Below, one piece after another: positions 6,575-12,833 of a stretch of 12,833 nt of DNA (position 1 is its first letter; every line of letters starts with the position of its first letter). Both the position numbers and the translations under genes were made by a program. The DNA comes from Cytophagales bacterium (GTDB lineage Bacteria > Bacteroidota > Bacteroidia > Cytophagales > Cyclobacteriaceae), in contig DMST01000124.1 of the NCBI GenBank assembly GCA_003454975.1, forward strand, positions 1,847 through 14,679. The letters run 5' to 3'. Below the pieces are notes generated by a model. It ran no database searches. It was not told where the DNA came from and was given only the letters and a program-made list of their open reading frames with translations.

Positions 6575-6890
6575 AGGAAGGTGTCTTACCTACGTACCCT
6601 ATTCGCGCCTGAAAAAAAGAATATAAGCCTGGCGAACGCTTAAATGAACCTGCCTCCAAGTAGCGGAACGCTCACTGGGTGTCTACTCAACATCCGGTGA
6701 CAGTTGATTCAAGCGGTCGGGTATATTGTCTATCTTGAAAACTGAATAAAGCGGATTGATCTCAGGGGAACGGTGAAAAGAAGCTTGACGGATAGACTAT
6801 TGGACAGAAGGAATTAAAAAAAACGTGGCTTCACTGTCCCCATAGCCTGCTTGGGTATCGCTATTTCGGTAGAACGAAAAATAGATAACA
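6575..6890. other. Intergenic leader of the YCII-sigma operon
   Basis: A 316-bp stretch with no supportable gene; every frame carries stops at short intervals. Its one clear feature is the sigma-factor-type promoter at 6835-6864. No terminator stem with a T-run follows the gene ending at 6574. The first bases after that stop, AAAGGAAGGTGTCT, resemble the bases after the stop at 4892. Confidence 0.4.
6835..6864 (+). promoter_or_regulatory. Candidate ECF42 promoter, autoregulatory
   Basis: TGTCCCCA (6835-6842), 15 bp, then TCGCTAT (6858-6864), ending 26 bp before the ATG of the YCII gene. The identical boxes with the identical 15-bp gap recur at 8963-8934 on the minus strand, before the DUF1761-like gene. 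From memory, the -35 element reported for an ECF42 sigma factor in Streptomyces begins TGTC with a CG-containing -10, which agrees. I infer that the sigma factor of this operon reads both promoters. Confidence 0.65.
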
Positions 6891-7241
6891 ATGGAATCAA
6901 GAGAATTTATGCTAATCTTCCTTGGAGTCGACTATGGCGAAATGAACCTATCGATGGAGGAAATCGAGAAAAGAGCCAAATCATGGATGAGCTGGCAACA
7001 GAAGATGGGCGAGGCGGGAGTGTTGCAAAGTGGGAATGCCCTGCAAACCCCACTCAAACGGATATCGGGTAACGAACGGACGGTAACGGACAGAATATCC
7101 GTAGAAGCCAAGGAAATTATAGGGGGCTATTACATTATTAAGGCCAAAGACTTGGATGAGGCTACCAACATTGCGGAAGAATATCCGGATTATGACCTGG
7201 GGGGAACGGTAGAAATTAGAGAATTGACGTATTACAATTGA
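6891..7241 (+). CDS. YCII/DGPF-family protein paired with ECF42 sigma factor
   Basis: A 116-residue ferredoxin-fold-like YCII-related protein. The N-terminal strand (EFMLIFLGVDY), the helix with W32/W35, and the GGYYII-AKDLDEATNIAEEYP C-terminal half are typical of the DGPF subgroup that accompanies ECF42 sigma factors. The family's signature is normally a D-G-P-F segment followed by xExKExxGG; here it reads D67-R-I-S then VEAKEIIGG, so the naming motif has degenerated while its surroundings remain. Its stop TGA (7239-7241) overlaps the sigma factor's ATG by one base, implying translational coupling. The biochemical role of DGPF proteins is unknown. They are suspected partners or outputs of ECF42. 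Expression probably comes from the promoter at 6835-6864. Confidence 0.85.
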   Translation: MESREFMLIFLGVDYGEMNLSMEEIEKRAKSWMSWQQKMGEAGVLQSGNALQTPLKRISGNERTVTDRISVEAKEIIGGYYIIKAKDLDEATNIAEEYPDYDLGGTVEIRELTYYN

Positions 7242-8494
7242 TGAGTAAGGAAATAAATATTGACCATCTTTTCAGACATCAGTACGGAAAGATGGTCTCT
7301 ATTTGTACCCGAATATTTGGACTAGAGCATCTGGATACCATTGAGGATGCCATACAAGATACGTTCATTTACGCCATAAAATCGTGGCAAACACAAATCC
7401 CTGAAAACCCGGAAGCTTGGTTAGTCAAAGCGGTCAAACACCGAATCATTGACCTGCTTCGGAAAATATCGGCTGAGGATGCCCGAATCCATAAGCTGAG
7501 TGCAGGAATAGAGACGTACGCCATCAGCGAGCTCTTCACGGACACGGAAGTAGATGATAGTGTCCTCCGTATGCTATTCGCAGCCTGTCATCCTCAACTG
7601 GATCCCAAAGACCAAATCGCCTTTGCTCTAAAAACGATTTCTGGCTTTAGCCGGAAAGAAATTGCTGCCTCCTTATTGCTCAAGGAGGAAACGGTAAAGA
7701 AAAGGCTGCTGAGGGCCAGAAAAATGATTGTGGACCAGCAGATGACTTTTGAAATTCCTGCGGGCAGGGCATTACAGTCGAGGACCAAACGAGTGCTGGA
7801 GGTGGTCTACCTAATATTTAATGAGGGCTATTCGTCCACGAAGAAAGACGCCATTATCCGGGAAGACCTTTGTGGGGAGGCCGTTCGGTTGTCTGCGTGC
7901 GTGCTGAAGAAAAGCATTTCTCAAACCCCGGATGCCTATGCATTGCATGCTCTGCTTTGCTACCAATCGGCCAGAATGAAGAGTAGGATCACCGAGAATG
8001 GAGAGATAATTCGGCTCAAGGAGCAAGACCGCAAACAATGGTTTTATCCCTTGGTCCTTATGGGCCATGAAGCGATGGAAAAGGCCATGCAGGTAGAGAG
8101 GCTAAGCCCGTACCACCTGGAAGCCGCCATTGCGGCAGAGTATGTACAAGCTCCCACGTATGAGGCCACTAATTGGGACCGGGTGCTAGCGCTATACCAG
8201 CAATTGTTCGAGCGGGAAGGTTCTTCCTATATCCTGCTGAATATGGCGATTCTGCATCTAGAAAAAAGGGATTACCCACAGGCAAAGCAATTGCTGACCC
8301 AAGTAGACCTCAAGGAACTCGAAAGCAGGGCGTATTTATATTTTGCCACGTATGCGGAATATGAGTTTGCTACAAACAATCATACGGTGGCTAAGGGCTA
8401 TATGGAAAAAGCCATGGACATGACTGAAAATAAATATGAAAAGGCGTTTCTGAAAAGGGAGTTAATCAAGCATTTGAGAACTTCAAATGCTTGA
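7241..8494 (+). CDS. ECF42-type RNA polymerase sigma factor with C-terminal TPR-like extension
   Basis: A 417-residue extracytoplasmic-function sigma factor. Residues about 8-75 are sigma region 2 (EDAIQDTFIYAIKSW for core binding, WLVKAVKHRIIDLLRK for -10 recognition). Residues about 107-165 are region 4 with the -35-reading helix-turn-helix (FSRKEIAASLLLKEETVKKRLLRAR). The long C-terminal part carries the DUF6596-type segment YLIFNEGYSS ... DLCGEAVRLSA (190-220), then TPR-like helices at about 300-405. This layout and a DGPF partner define ECF42, which has no classical anti-sigma factor; the extension is thought to control activity. I use ATG 7241, coupled to the YCII stop, rather than the TTG at 7238. 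It ends 8 bp from the convergent DUF1761-like gene, with no terminator between them. Confidence 0.9.
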   Translation: MSKEINIDHLFRHQYGKMVSICTRIFGLEHLDTIEDAIQDTFIYAIKSWQTQIPENPEAWLVKAVKHRIIDLLRKISAEDARIHKLSAGIETYAISELFTDTEVDDSVLRMLFAACHPQLDPKDQIAFALKTISGFSRKEIAASLLLKEETVKKRLLRARKMIVDQQMTFEIPAGRALQSRTKRVLEVVYLIFNEGYSSTKKDAIIREDLCGEAVRLSACVLKKSISQTPDAYALHALLCYQSARMKSRITENGEIIRLKEQDRKQWFYPLVLMGHEAMEKAMQVERLSPYHLEAAIAAEYVQAPTYEATNWDRVLALYQQLFEREGSSYILLNMAILHLEKRDYPQAKQLLTQVDLKELESRAYLYFATYAEYEFATNNHTVAKGYMEKAMDMTENKYEKAFLKRELIKHLRTSNA

Positions 8495-8502
8495 GAATTT
8501 AT

Positions 8503-8922
8503 TTATTTCCAGATGGCCAGGATGGTGGATGCCACTAAAATCAAAATCGCCTGACTTCCCATTGCCATCAAAAATGCCTTGGTTCTTTTGAGAAAAATAT
8601 ACCCGGGCAAAGCGGTAGCCAAAGAACAAAATACGGTCACAAACAGGCCAAAAATGACGCCCGCCTTGAGCGTGTCAATACCCAGTAAGGATTGCATAAT
8701 GGCTAGCCCTACCACGAGCAGGAGGGTACAAAGCGCCTGAATGCCATACGTATAGCCAGGAATTTCTTGGGTGTGCTGCTTTTTGTCCTCAACCCCGTAT
8801 TCCTTGGCCCATGGCGTTCCGAACAGTACAATAAACCAAACCGATAAAAAGGCTTGCCCGAAAACCAGACAGGTACCAATGGCTAACCAATTCAAAGAAG
8901 ATAGATCTAAAGTCATAATCAT
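8503..8922 (-). CDS. DUF1761-like four-helix membrane protein, putative ECF42 target
   Basis: A 139-residue integral membrane protein with four predicted helices, at about residues 7-30 (LNWLAIGTCLVFGQAFLSVW), 55-75 (ALCTLLLVVGLAIM), 83-107 (AGVIFGLFVTVFCSLATALPG) and 117-137. The N-terminal NWLAIG followed by a W-containing helix and GTPWAKEYG matches the DUF1761 pattern. Function is unknown. The frame is open to a GTG or other start as far as 9012, but the promoter-like element at 8963-8934 lies inside that extension. That makes ATG 8922, or ATG 8916 two codons later, the real start, with a very short leader. The gene is convergent with the sigma gene and carries the same promoter element as the YCII-sigma operon, so I infer that it belongs to the same regulon. 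Confidence 0.75.
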   Translation of the reverse strand: MIMTLDLSSLNWLAIGTCLVFGQAFLSVWFIVLFGTPWAKEYGVEDKKQHTQEIPGYTYGIQALCTLLLVVGLAIMQSLLGIDTLKAGVIFGLFVTVFCSLATALPGYIFLKRTKAFLMAMGSQAILILVASTILAIWK

Positions 8923-8933
8923 GTTTTGGGGAG

Positions 8934-8963
8934 ATAGCGAAACTGATTGAGGACTTGGGGACA
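8934..8963 (-). promoter_or_regulatory. Candidate ECF42 promoter of the DUF1761-like gene
   Basis: On the minus strand, TGTCCCCA (8963-8956), 15 bp, then TCGCTAT (8940-8934), with boxes and spacing identical to the element before the YCII gene. The second box ends 11 bp before ATG 8922, so transcription would begin only a few bases before the start codon. A random double match of 15 fixed bases at fixed spacing in a 12.8-kb window is very unlikely. Confidence 0.65.
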
Positions 8964-9180
8964 CAAAACCGGAAAGACTATCAGAAATAGTATCCGGGTA
9001 GCTGATTCCCAATGGAGCACGTTAACGCGGTATCTCTTTGGCTTGATTGGGATACTCCTCCTATGGGGCCTACCGTTTTTCGATCTTTCTCACTTTCCAT
9101 TCCCCCCATTTACACGGGGTGGTATTATCTCACCCTGTACGCCGATACTTTAGTGAACGCGAATTTTCTCCTGGCTAGCC

Positions 9181-10089
9181 TTATTGCAGGCTTCGGTATT
9201 CGGCCGGGGTTTTTCCCGTACGGGATTTAAACAGCCGAGTGAAGTAATGGGGGTAGTTAAAACCTAGATCGTAGGCAATGGCACTCACCGATTGCTCGCT
9301 GCCCAACAGCAGGTCCTTCGCCCGCTCCACCACATAGTCGTTGATATGGTCTTTGGGCGTACGGCCCGTTTCCTTTTTGATCAGGTCACTGAAATAGTGC
9401 TGCGACAGGTTTGCGTGGTCGCTGAAATACTGTACCGAGGGCAAACCGTGGTCTGCCAGCTGGCCCTGCAGGAAATAGGCTTTTAGCTGCTTGGTGAATA
9501 CTGTGACTACATCCTTGCTGTGGCTGGTGCGGGTGTTGAACTGCCGCTCATAGAACCGCAATCCATAATTGAGCAGAAGCTCCAGATTGGAGACCATCAC
9601 CCGATGGCTATGGTTGTCGATGCGCTGTTCGTATTCTCCTTTTATGTTCTGTAAGCACTCCCGAATCCTCTGTTCTTCCTCTTCGGAAAGATGAAGGGCT
9701 TCGAATACCTCATAATTGAAGAAGGAATAGGTATCCATCATCTCGGTCAGATGCGTATTGCGGATCAGGTCGGGATGGAAAAACAAAATGTCGCCCTTTA
9801 GGTCTCCTTTGCTCAATGCAGCCGTGTTGGTAAATACCTGCCTCGGTGAGGAGAAGGCCATGACGCCTTCCTCAAAATCCAGTGAATTGCGACCGTATTC
9901 AACCCCACAGCTACCGTCCTTGAGGGTAATCATGTAGAACTCATACAAGTACCGTTTGCCCACCTGCTCCTGATCGATAAAAATGTCCGAAGCATCCATG
10001 ATCGATATGAGCGGGTGCTTAGGCTTCGGAAGCTGCAGTTGCTGATGCAGTTCACTGACGGTCTTAAATCGACGGATATGGCCTTCCAT
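9181..10089 (-). CDS. AraC-family transcriptional regulator
   Basis: A 302-residue regulator. The N-terminal cupin-like ligand and dimerisation part covers roughly 1-180 (HPLISIMDASD ... FYMITLKDGSCGVEYGRNSLDFEEGVMAFSSP is typical of Bacteroidota AraC proteins). The C-terminal pair of helix-turn-helix motifs covers about 205-302 (ANLSQHYFSDLIKKETGRTP and VSAIAYDLGFNYPHYFTRLFKSRTGKTPAEYR). The ligand is unknown. I chose ATG 10089 over a TTG at 10119. It runs in the same direction as the alkylation-repair gene upstream but has its own 194-bp leader, which holds a 21-bp tandem repeat (10143-10184) suited to AraC half-sites, so autoregulation is likely. No obvious target operon adjoins it. Confidence 0.9.
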   Translation of the reverse strand: MEGHIRRFKTVSELHQQLQLPKPKHPLISIMDASDIFIDQEQVGKRYLYEFYMITLKDGSCGVEYGRNSLDFEEGVMAFSSPRQVFTNTAALSKGDLKGDILFFHPDLIRNTHLTEMMDTYSFFNYEVFEALHLSEEEEQRIRECLQNIKGEYEQRIDNHSHRVMVSNLELLLNYGLRFYERQFNTRTSHSKDVVTVFTKQLKAYFLQGQLADHGLPSVQYFSDHANLSQHYFSDLIKKETGRTPKDHINDYVVERAKDLLLGSEQSVSAIAYDLGFNYPHYFTRLFKSRTGKTPAEYRSLQ

Positions 10090-10142
10090 AGTATAAGGGG
10101 TCTGAGATCGATGATGCAAATATCCACACTATTAGGTCAGCC

Positions 10143-10184
10143 TGATAGCACAAATTGCAGAGCTGCTGTCACGAATTGCAGAAG
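10143..10184 (-). promoter_or_regulatory. 21-bp tandem repeat, candidate AraC half-sites
   Basis: CACAAATTGCAGA (10149-10161) recurs as CACGAATTGCAGA (10170-10182), exactly 21 bp apart, with one mismatch in 13. Direct repeats two helical turns apart are the classical arrangement of AraC half-sites. They lie 60-94 bp upstream of the AraC start. The repeat is seen directly; binding by this regulator is inference. Confidence 0.5.
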
Positions 10185-10283
10185 GAATAGGAGTGAGGGG
10201 GTAGAAAACAGGAATCAGAAAGCGGAAGCCATTGCCTTGTCACACTTTGTACCCCATTCAAAAGTGTAAGTGTATCATCTTCA

Positions 10284-10928
10284 TTAAATCCCGCGCTTTC
10301 CGGCCTCTATCTCAATGAACTCCGGAAGGTACTCCGGCGTGCAGTTCTTGGCTACGGGCAGGCCTTGGTAGAGCCCGGTCTTTTCTCCCAGCTCTATGCA
10401 CCGTGCCCTAAAGTCTGTCTCGAATACCCCAATCCAGCAGGCGGTGAAGTTCATGGCCCATTGCACCTCCGGTACTTCCTGAGTTAACTCCTTTTCAATG
10501 GCCTCCATCAGCGCTGCAGTGTTGTCAGGTGGGGTGTTGCCCATCCAGCGCAACCGCCCTTGGTAGTACCAGTACATGCGCCGCAGGGTAGGAGAGGCGT
10601 GGTGCTGCCAGCCATTCAGTAGTGCCAGGGCTTTTTTATCCTTCGTGATTTGGTTGGCCATCAGCCAGTCCGTGAGCTGATTGCGCTCTGCCTCCTCATG
10701 TTGCCGCAAACCTTCGTCTAGCTTATCTATCACCTGCTGAGTCAGCTGCTTCTTGTCCATGATCAGGATGGCCAGCATGCGGGCGTGGTAGTGTCCGGTG
10801 GTCCATAGTTCCAGGGCCAGGTCATGATCGCGTTTGATCTCCTTGGCAAGCTTGCGCAGTTCTCCCAGTTTAGCGCCTTCGGTGCTTACCTGTTCGTAGA
10901 GGTTTTGGGCTTGGGTGCTTAGGTCCAT
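10284..10928 (-). CDS. AlkD-like DNA alkylation repair protein
   Basis: A 214-residue all-helical HEAT-like protein of the DNA alkylation repair family (Pfam DNA_alkylation). Family blocks are LGELRKLAKEIKRDHDLALELWTTG near the N-terminus, YHARMLAILIMDKKQLT, and the C-terminal EVQWAMNFTACWIGVFETDFRARCIELGEKTGLY followed by the short NCTPEYLPEFIE end. AlkD proteins are glycosylases that excise alkylated (mainly 3- and 7-methyl) purines; which residues here are catalytic cannot be settled by eye. I use ATG 10928; an in-frame ATG at 10982 would add 18 residues (CYLDLVNKPS region) that do not look conserved. It shares the intergenic region 10983-11203 with the divergent gene at 11204. A weak inverted repeat, ACACTTT/AAAGTGT (10242-10267), lies after the stop. 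Confidence 0.8.
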   Translation of the reverse strand: MDLSTQAQNLYEQVSTEGAKLGELRKLAKEIKRDHDLALELWTTGHYHARMLAILIMDKKQLTQQVIDKLDEGLRQHEEAERNQLTDWLMANQITKDKKALALLNGWQHHASPTLRRMYWYYQGRLRWMGNTPPDNTAALMEAIEKELTQEVPEVQWAMNFTACWIGVFETDFRARCIELGEKTGLYQGLPVAKNCTPEYLPEFIEIEAGKRGI

Positions 10929-11148
10929 GTAGGTAGATGGTTTATTGACTAGATCAAGATAACAAATTGTTGGCACGGGCATACCGTTTAGTAGGTCGTC
11001 TTATCAATAGTAGGAGCAACCCATACGCATGCTAACAATCATCAAAAGTAATGATAAAGGCCTACCTGTTTTTCAGGATTTCTAAATGAAAAGAACAATC
11101 TACATTGTTTAAGTTGTGAATTGGTATAGCTGTTGATACACCCTTTCC

Positions 11149-11171
11149 AATGCACGGCCTTTCGATGCATT
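11149..11171. repeat. Short inverted repeat in divergent intergenic region
   Basis: AATGCA (11149-11154) and TGCATT (11166-11171) are inverted around an 11-bp centre, 32 bp upstream of the ATG at 11204. It could be an operator or part of the leader of the metallopeptidase unit. It is short and may be chance. Confidence 0.2.
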
Positions 11172-11203
11172 AAGTAAATGAAATCTAATCTAAATATTGA
11201 TGA

Positions 11204-11581
11204 ATGAAAGTGTCAGAGAAGAGTGACTTTGTGCTGGATGTAGTACGAAGAATTGTAGCAAATCATTTTCCAGAGCAGAACTTTGTGTTTCAAATTCAAG
11301 GTGCTCAATGGTTAGATTCTTATAGGTCAACCGATAAACCATCGGGAGCCTTGGGAGAATTTAAAGCGGGTATTTCAAAGGAACAGGCTCAAGACTTTGT
11401 GAAAATTATGCTAGCTACCTGCGAGATGGTAGATCAAAAGAACAAGATGGAGTCTACCGACCTACAGGAACTCATGCATAAATACGATGCTAGGCTGAGG
11501 CAGCTTGGGATTGCAAAAAATGTAGCATATGAGATTGTAAATGAATACGCTCACGAAATCCTGGAATTCATTTTGTTATGA
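11204..11581 (+). CDS. Small hypothetical protein coupled to M48-type peptidase
   Basis: A 125-residue soluble protein I do not recognise. It is mostly helical: DFVLDVVRRIVANHF at the N-terminus, KEQAQDFVKIMLATCEMVDQ in the middle, and NVAYEIVNEYAHEILEFILL at the C-terminus. A short mixed segment (FVFQIQGAQWLDSY) lies between the first two. There is no signal peptide; the C-terminal end is hydrophobic but too short and too charged to be a clear membrane anchor. Its TGA (11579-11581) overlaps the ATG of the peptidase gene (11578-11580) in an ATGA junction, so the two are translationally coupled and probably act together, for instance as regulator, substrate or adaptor of the protease. Codon use is AT-rich like its partner. 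Confidence 0.7.
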   Translation: MKVSEKSDFVLDVVRRIVANHFPEQNFVFQIQGAQWLDSYRSTDKPSGALGEFKAGISKEQAQDFVKIMLATCEMVDQKNKMESTDLQELMHKYDARLRQLGIAKNVAYEIVNEYAHEILEFILL

Positions 11582-12597
11582 TTGATTTTGATTATTATCT
11601 CAAACAGATAGACGTGGATAATGAATTCACCCAATCGCTGAAAAATGAAATTAGTGCTCAGCGATACCGGACCGGAATTACAGGAATCATTATGTGCGTC
11701 TTATTCTTGCCAAACACTGCTGAAAATTTTTCTATGGCTGAAGCTTTTGGTGGATTAACCCATTGGGAAATCTATTATTTGGAAAAATTTGCTGGATTTT
11801 GTGGGTTGATTTTTACTATCAATGGTTTCATTCTCTACCCAGCAATTAGAGAATATTTAGCCGTGAATTTCATGGCTAAAATGATGGCCATTTCTGATCA
11901 ACAAATAAATTGGAAACAGATTCCTGAAGTTAGGTCAACTATTGAATTTGCTTGTAATAACCTGGGTATAGACCATGAGAATATTGAGGTTTATTCCATG
12001 CTAGAGCATTCTCATTTGCCCAGTATTCAACACTATAACGGAAAGGTTATTCTTTTCCTGCCCACAAACTTCTTCGTATTACTAAATGATCAGGTTGATC
12101 AGGCCAAAGCTTTGTTGGTGCATGAGTTTAGCCACATAAGACAAGATTCGAATGAACTACTGTTGACCGTTTCTACCATACGAAAAGTTACCTTTAACTT
12201 AATACTGCCAGTATTGGTAGTGGGCTTATTGGTTTTATTATTTATTAGCCTCCAAGCAACTTGGGAACAAACCGTAGCGATTTCGTATAAATCCTATTTT
12301 GGTGAGAGACCCTCTAATTCCTATCCGTTGAATTTTCTTGCCAATATCGGCGTCCCCATTTTAGGCATAATTATTCTCATTTGGTCTTATTTCACTTATT
12401 CATCAAGGATAAGAACAATAAGACAAAGATCGGAGCATTTAGCCGACCTAGCCGGTGCACTGGCAGTGGGTGATGAGGAAATGATAAGGGTTATTCAGAA
12501 TTATGTAGAGGACGTAAAAAGTTATTATCATCCATCAAAACAGGAACGAATTAGGTTTTTACAAAGCACGAATAAAGAACTGCCTCCACTAGAATAG
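11578..12597 (+). CDS. M48-type integral membrane zinc metallopeptidase
   Basis: A 339-residue membrane protease. The zinc motif is H182-E-F-S-H186 in LLVHEFSHIRQDS, with the third ligand probably E286 in SEHLADLAGALA. An ExxxD motif one helix after the membrane segments is the M48 (HtpX/Ste24-like) pattern. Hydrophobic segments lie at about 33-46, 72-92, 205-225 and 255-275. The active-site helix precedes the third, as in HtpX, which places catalysis at the cytoplasmic face. It is longer and differently preceded than HtpX, so I do not give it that name. The N-terminal 30 residues are soluble and charged. The ATG overlaps the stop of the upstream gene. The substrate is unknown; membrane-protein quality control or controlled cleavage of a partner are plausible. 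Confidence 0.8.
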   Translation: MIDFDYYLKQIDVDNEFTQSLKNEISAQRYRTGITGIIMCVLFLPNTAENFSMAEAFGGLTHWEIYYLEKFAGFCGLIFTINGFILYPAIREYLAVNFMAKMMAISDQQINWKQIPEVRSTIEFACNNLGIDHENIEVYSMLEHSHLPSIQHYNGKVILFLPTNFFVLLNDQVDQAKALLVHEFSHIRQDSNELLLTVSTIRKVTFNLILPVLVVGLLVLLFISLQATWEQTVAISYKSYFGERPSNSYPLNFLANIGVPILGIIILIWSYFTYSSRIRTIRQRSEHLADLAGALAVGDEEMIRVIQNYVEDVKSYYHPSKQERIRFLQSTNKELPPLE

Positions 12598-12637
12598 TCC
12601 TGATATCACCATTATTTGAACAGGATATCCTGGCTCT

Positions 12638-12833
12638 TTATGCCTGCCCCCTCAAGATATCGAGTCGGTTTGCCGGGGCATCAGGAGCTAGAAAGTCTGG
12701 TATCGTTCGCTCAGTTCTCTTGGGGCGGCTTAGAAACTCTGAAGGCCATTCGGTAATACGCTCTGCCTTCACATGGCGATATTGCCCGGGTTCTGGTTCA
12801 TCTATGTATTCTCTTTGTAAAACCAGTGCCAGG
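12638..12833 (-). CDS. 3' end of an unrecognised protein
   Basis: A minus-strand frame open from the right edge ends at TAA (12640-12638), giving 64 C-terminal residues. They read LALVLQREYIDEPEPGQY, then RHVKAERITEWPSEFL, then an Arg-rich stretch, and finish in NRLDILRGQA. Codon use and composition look coding, and the gene is convergent with the peptidase gene, leaving 40 bp. That gap contains the palindrome CAGGATATCCTG (12621-12632) but no terminator with a T-run. I do not recognise the family. Confidence 0.6.
   Translation of the reverse strand, partial: LALVLQREYIDEPEPGQYRHVKAERITEWPSEFLSRPKRTERTIPDFLAPDAPANRLDILRGQA

Noticed and set aside
10242..10267. ACACTTT/AAAGTGT stem as terminator of the alkylation-repair gene
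   Set aside because: The stem is only 7 bp with a 12-nt loop and has no following T-run in the gene's direction.
12621..12632. CAGGATATCCTG palindrome as terminator between the two convergent genes
   Set aside because: It is a 12-bp palindrome without a loop or T-run, so it is a weak candidate and probably incidental.

Overview
The window looks like a chromosomal stretch from a Bacteroidota bacterium, probably a Cytophagales or Flavobacteriia relative. This rests on the short Crp/Fnr regulator with its PSKYIAAFIGITPEALSR-type helix-turn-helix, the lack of consistent Shine-Dalgarno sites, the AT-rich leaders and the style of the AraC and serine-hydrolase proteins. No rRNA, tRNA, CRISPR array or intact transposase is visible.

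Layout. (1) 1-1943: the 3' end of an unrecognised gene, a two-way terminator, and a secreted class C beta-lactamase-type serine hydrolase on the minus strand. Upstream of the hydrolase is a cluster of GGTACC-centred palindromes. (2) 2100-4900: an AT-rich accessory patch. It has a SUKH/SMI1-KNR4 protein, two small unrecognised proteins, two decayed copies of the 3' end of one MORN-repeat (YwqK-like) gene, and a third broken gene fragment. I infer an orphan immunity-gene patch of the polymorphic-toxin type; no toxin is present. (3) 5067-6574: a Crp/Fnr regulator followed by a protein resembling the PhlG (2,4-diacetylphloroglucinol hydrolase) family, with H/E residues at plausible zinc positions. 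(4) 6835-8963: a YCII/DGPF-family protein translationally coupled to an ECF42-type sigma factor with a long TPR-like C-terminal extension, facing a DUF1761-like membrane protein. (5) 9181-10928: an AraC-family regulator with a 21-bp tandem repeat in its leader, and an AlkD-like DNA alkylation repair protein. (6) 11204-12597: a two-gene unit of a small unknown protein and an M48-type membrane metallopeptidase with a 4-bp overlap. (7) 12638-12833: the C-terminal end of an unrecognised minus-strand gene.

The strongest new observation is a two-box element, TGTCCCCA-N15-TCGCTAT, that occurs twice with identical boxes and identical spacing. One copy is upstream of the YCII-sigma pair and the other is upstream of the oppositely oriented DUF1761 gene. 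I read these as the sigma factor's own promoters, making a small self-contained regulon: autoregulated YCII plus sigma, and a membrane protein as target. The second promoter sits so close to its gene that it also fixes that gene's start.
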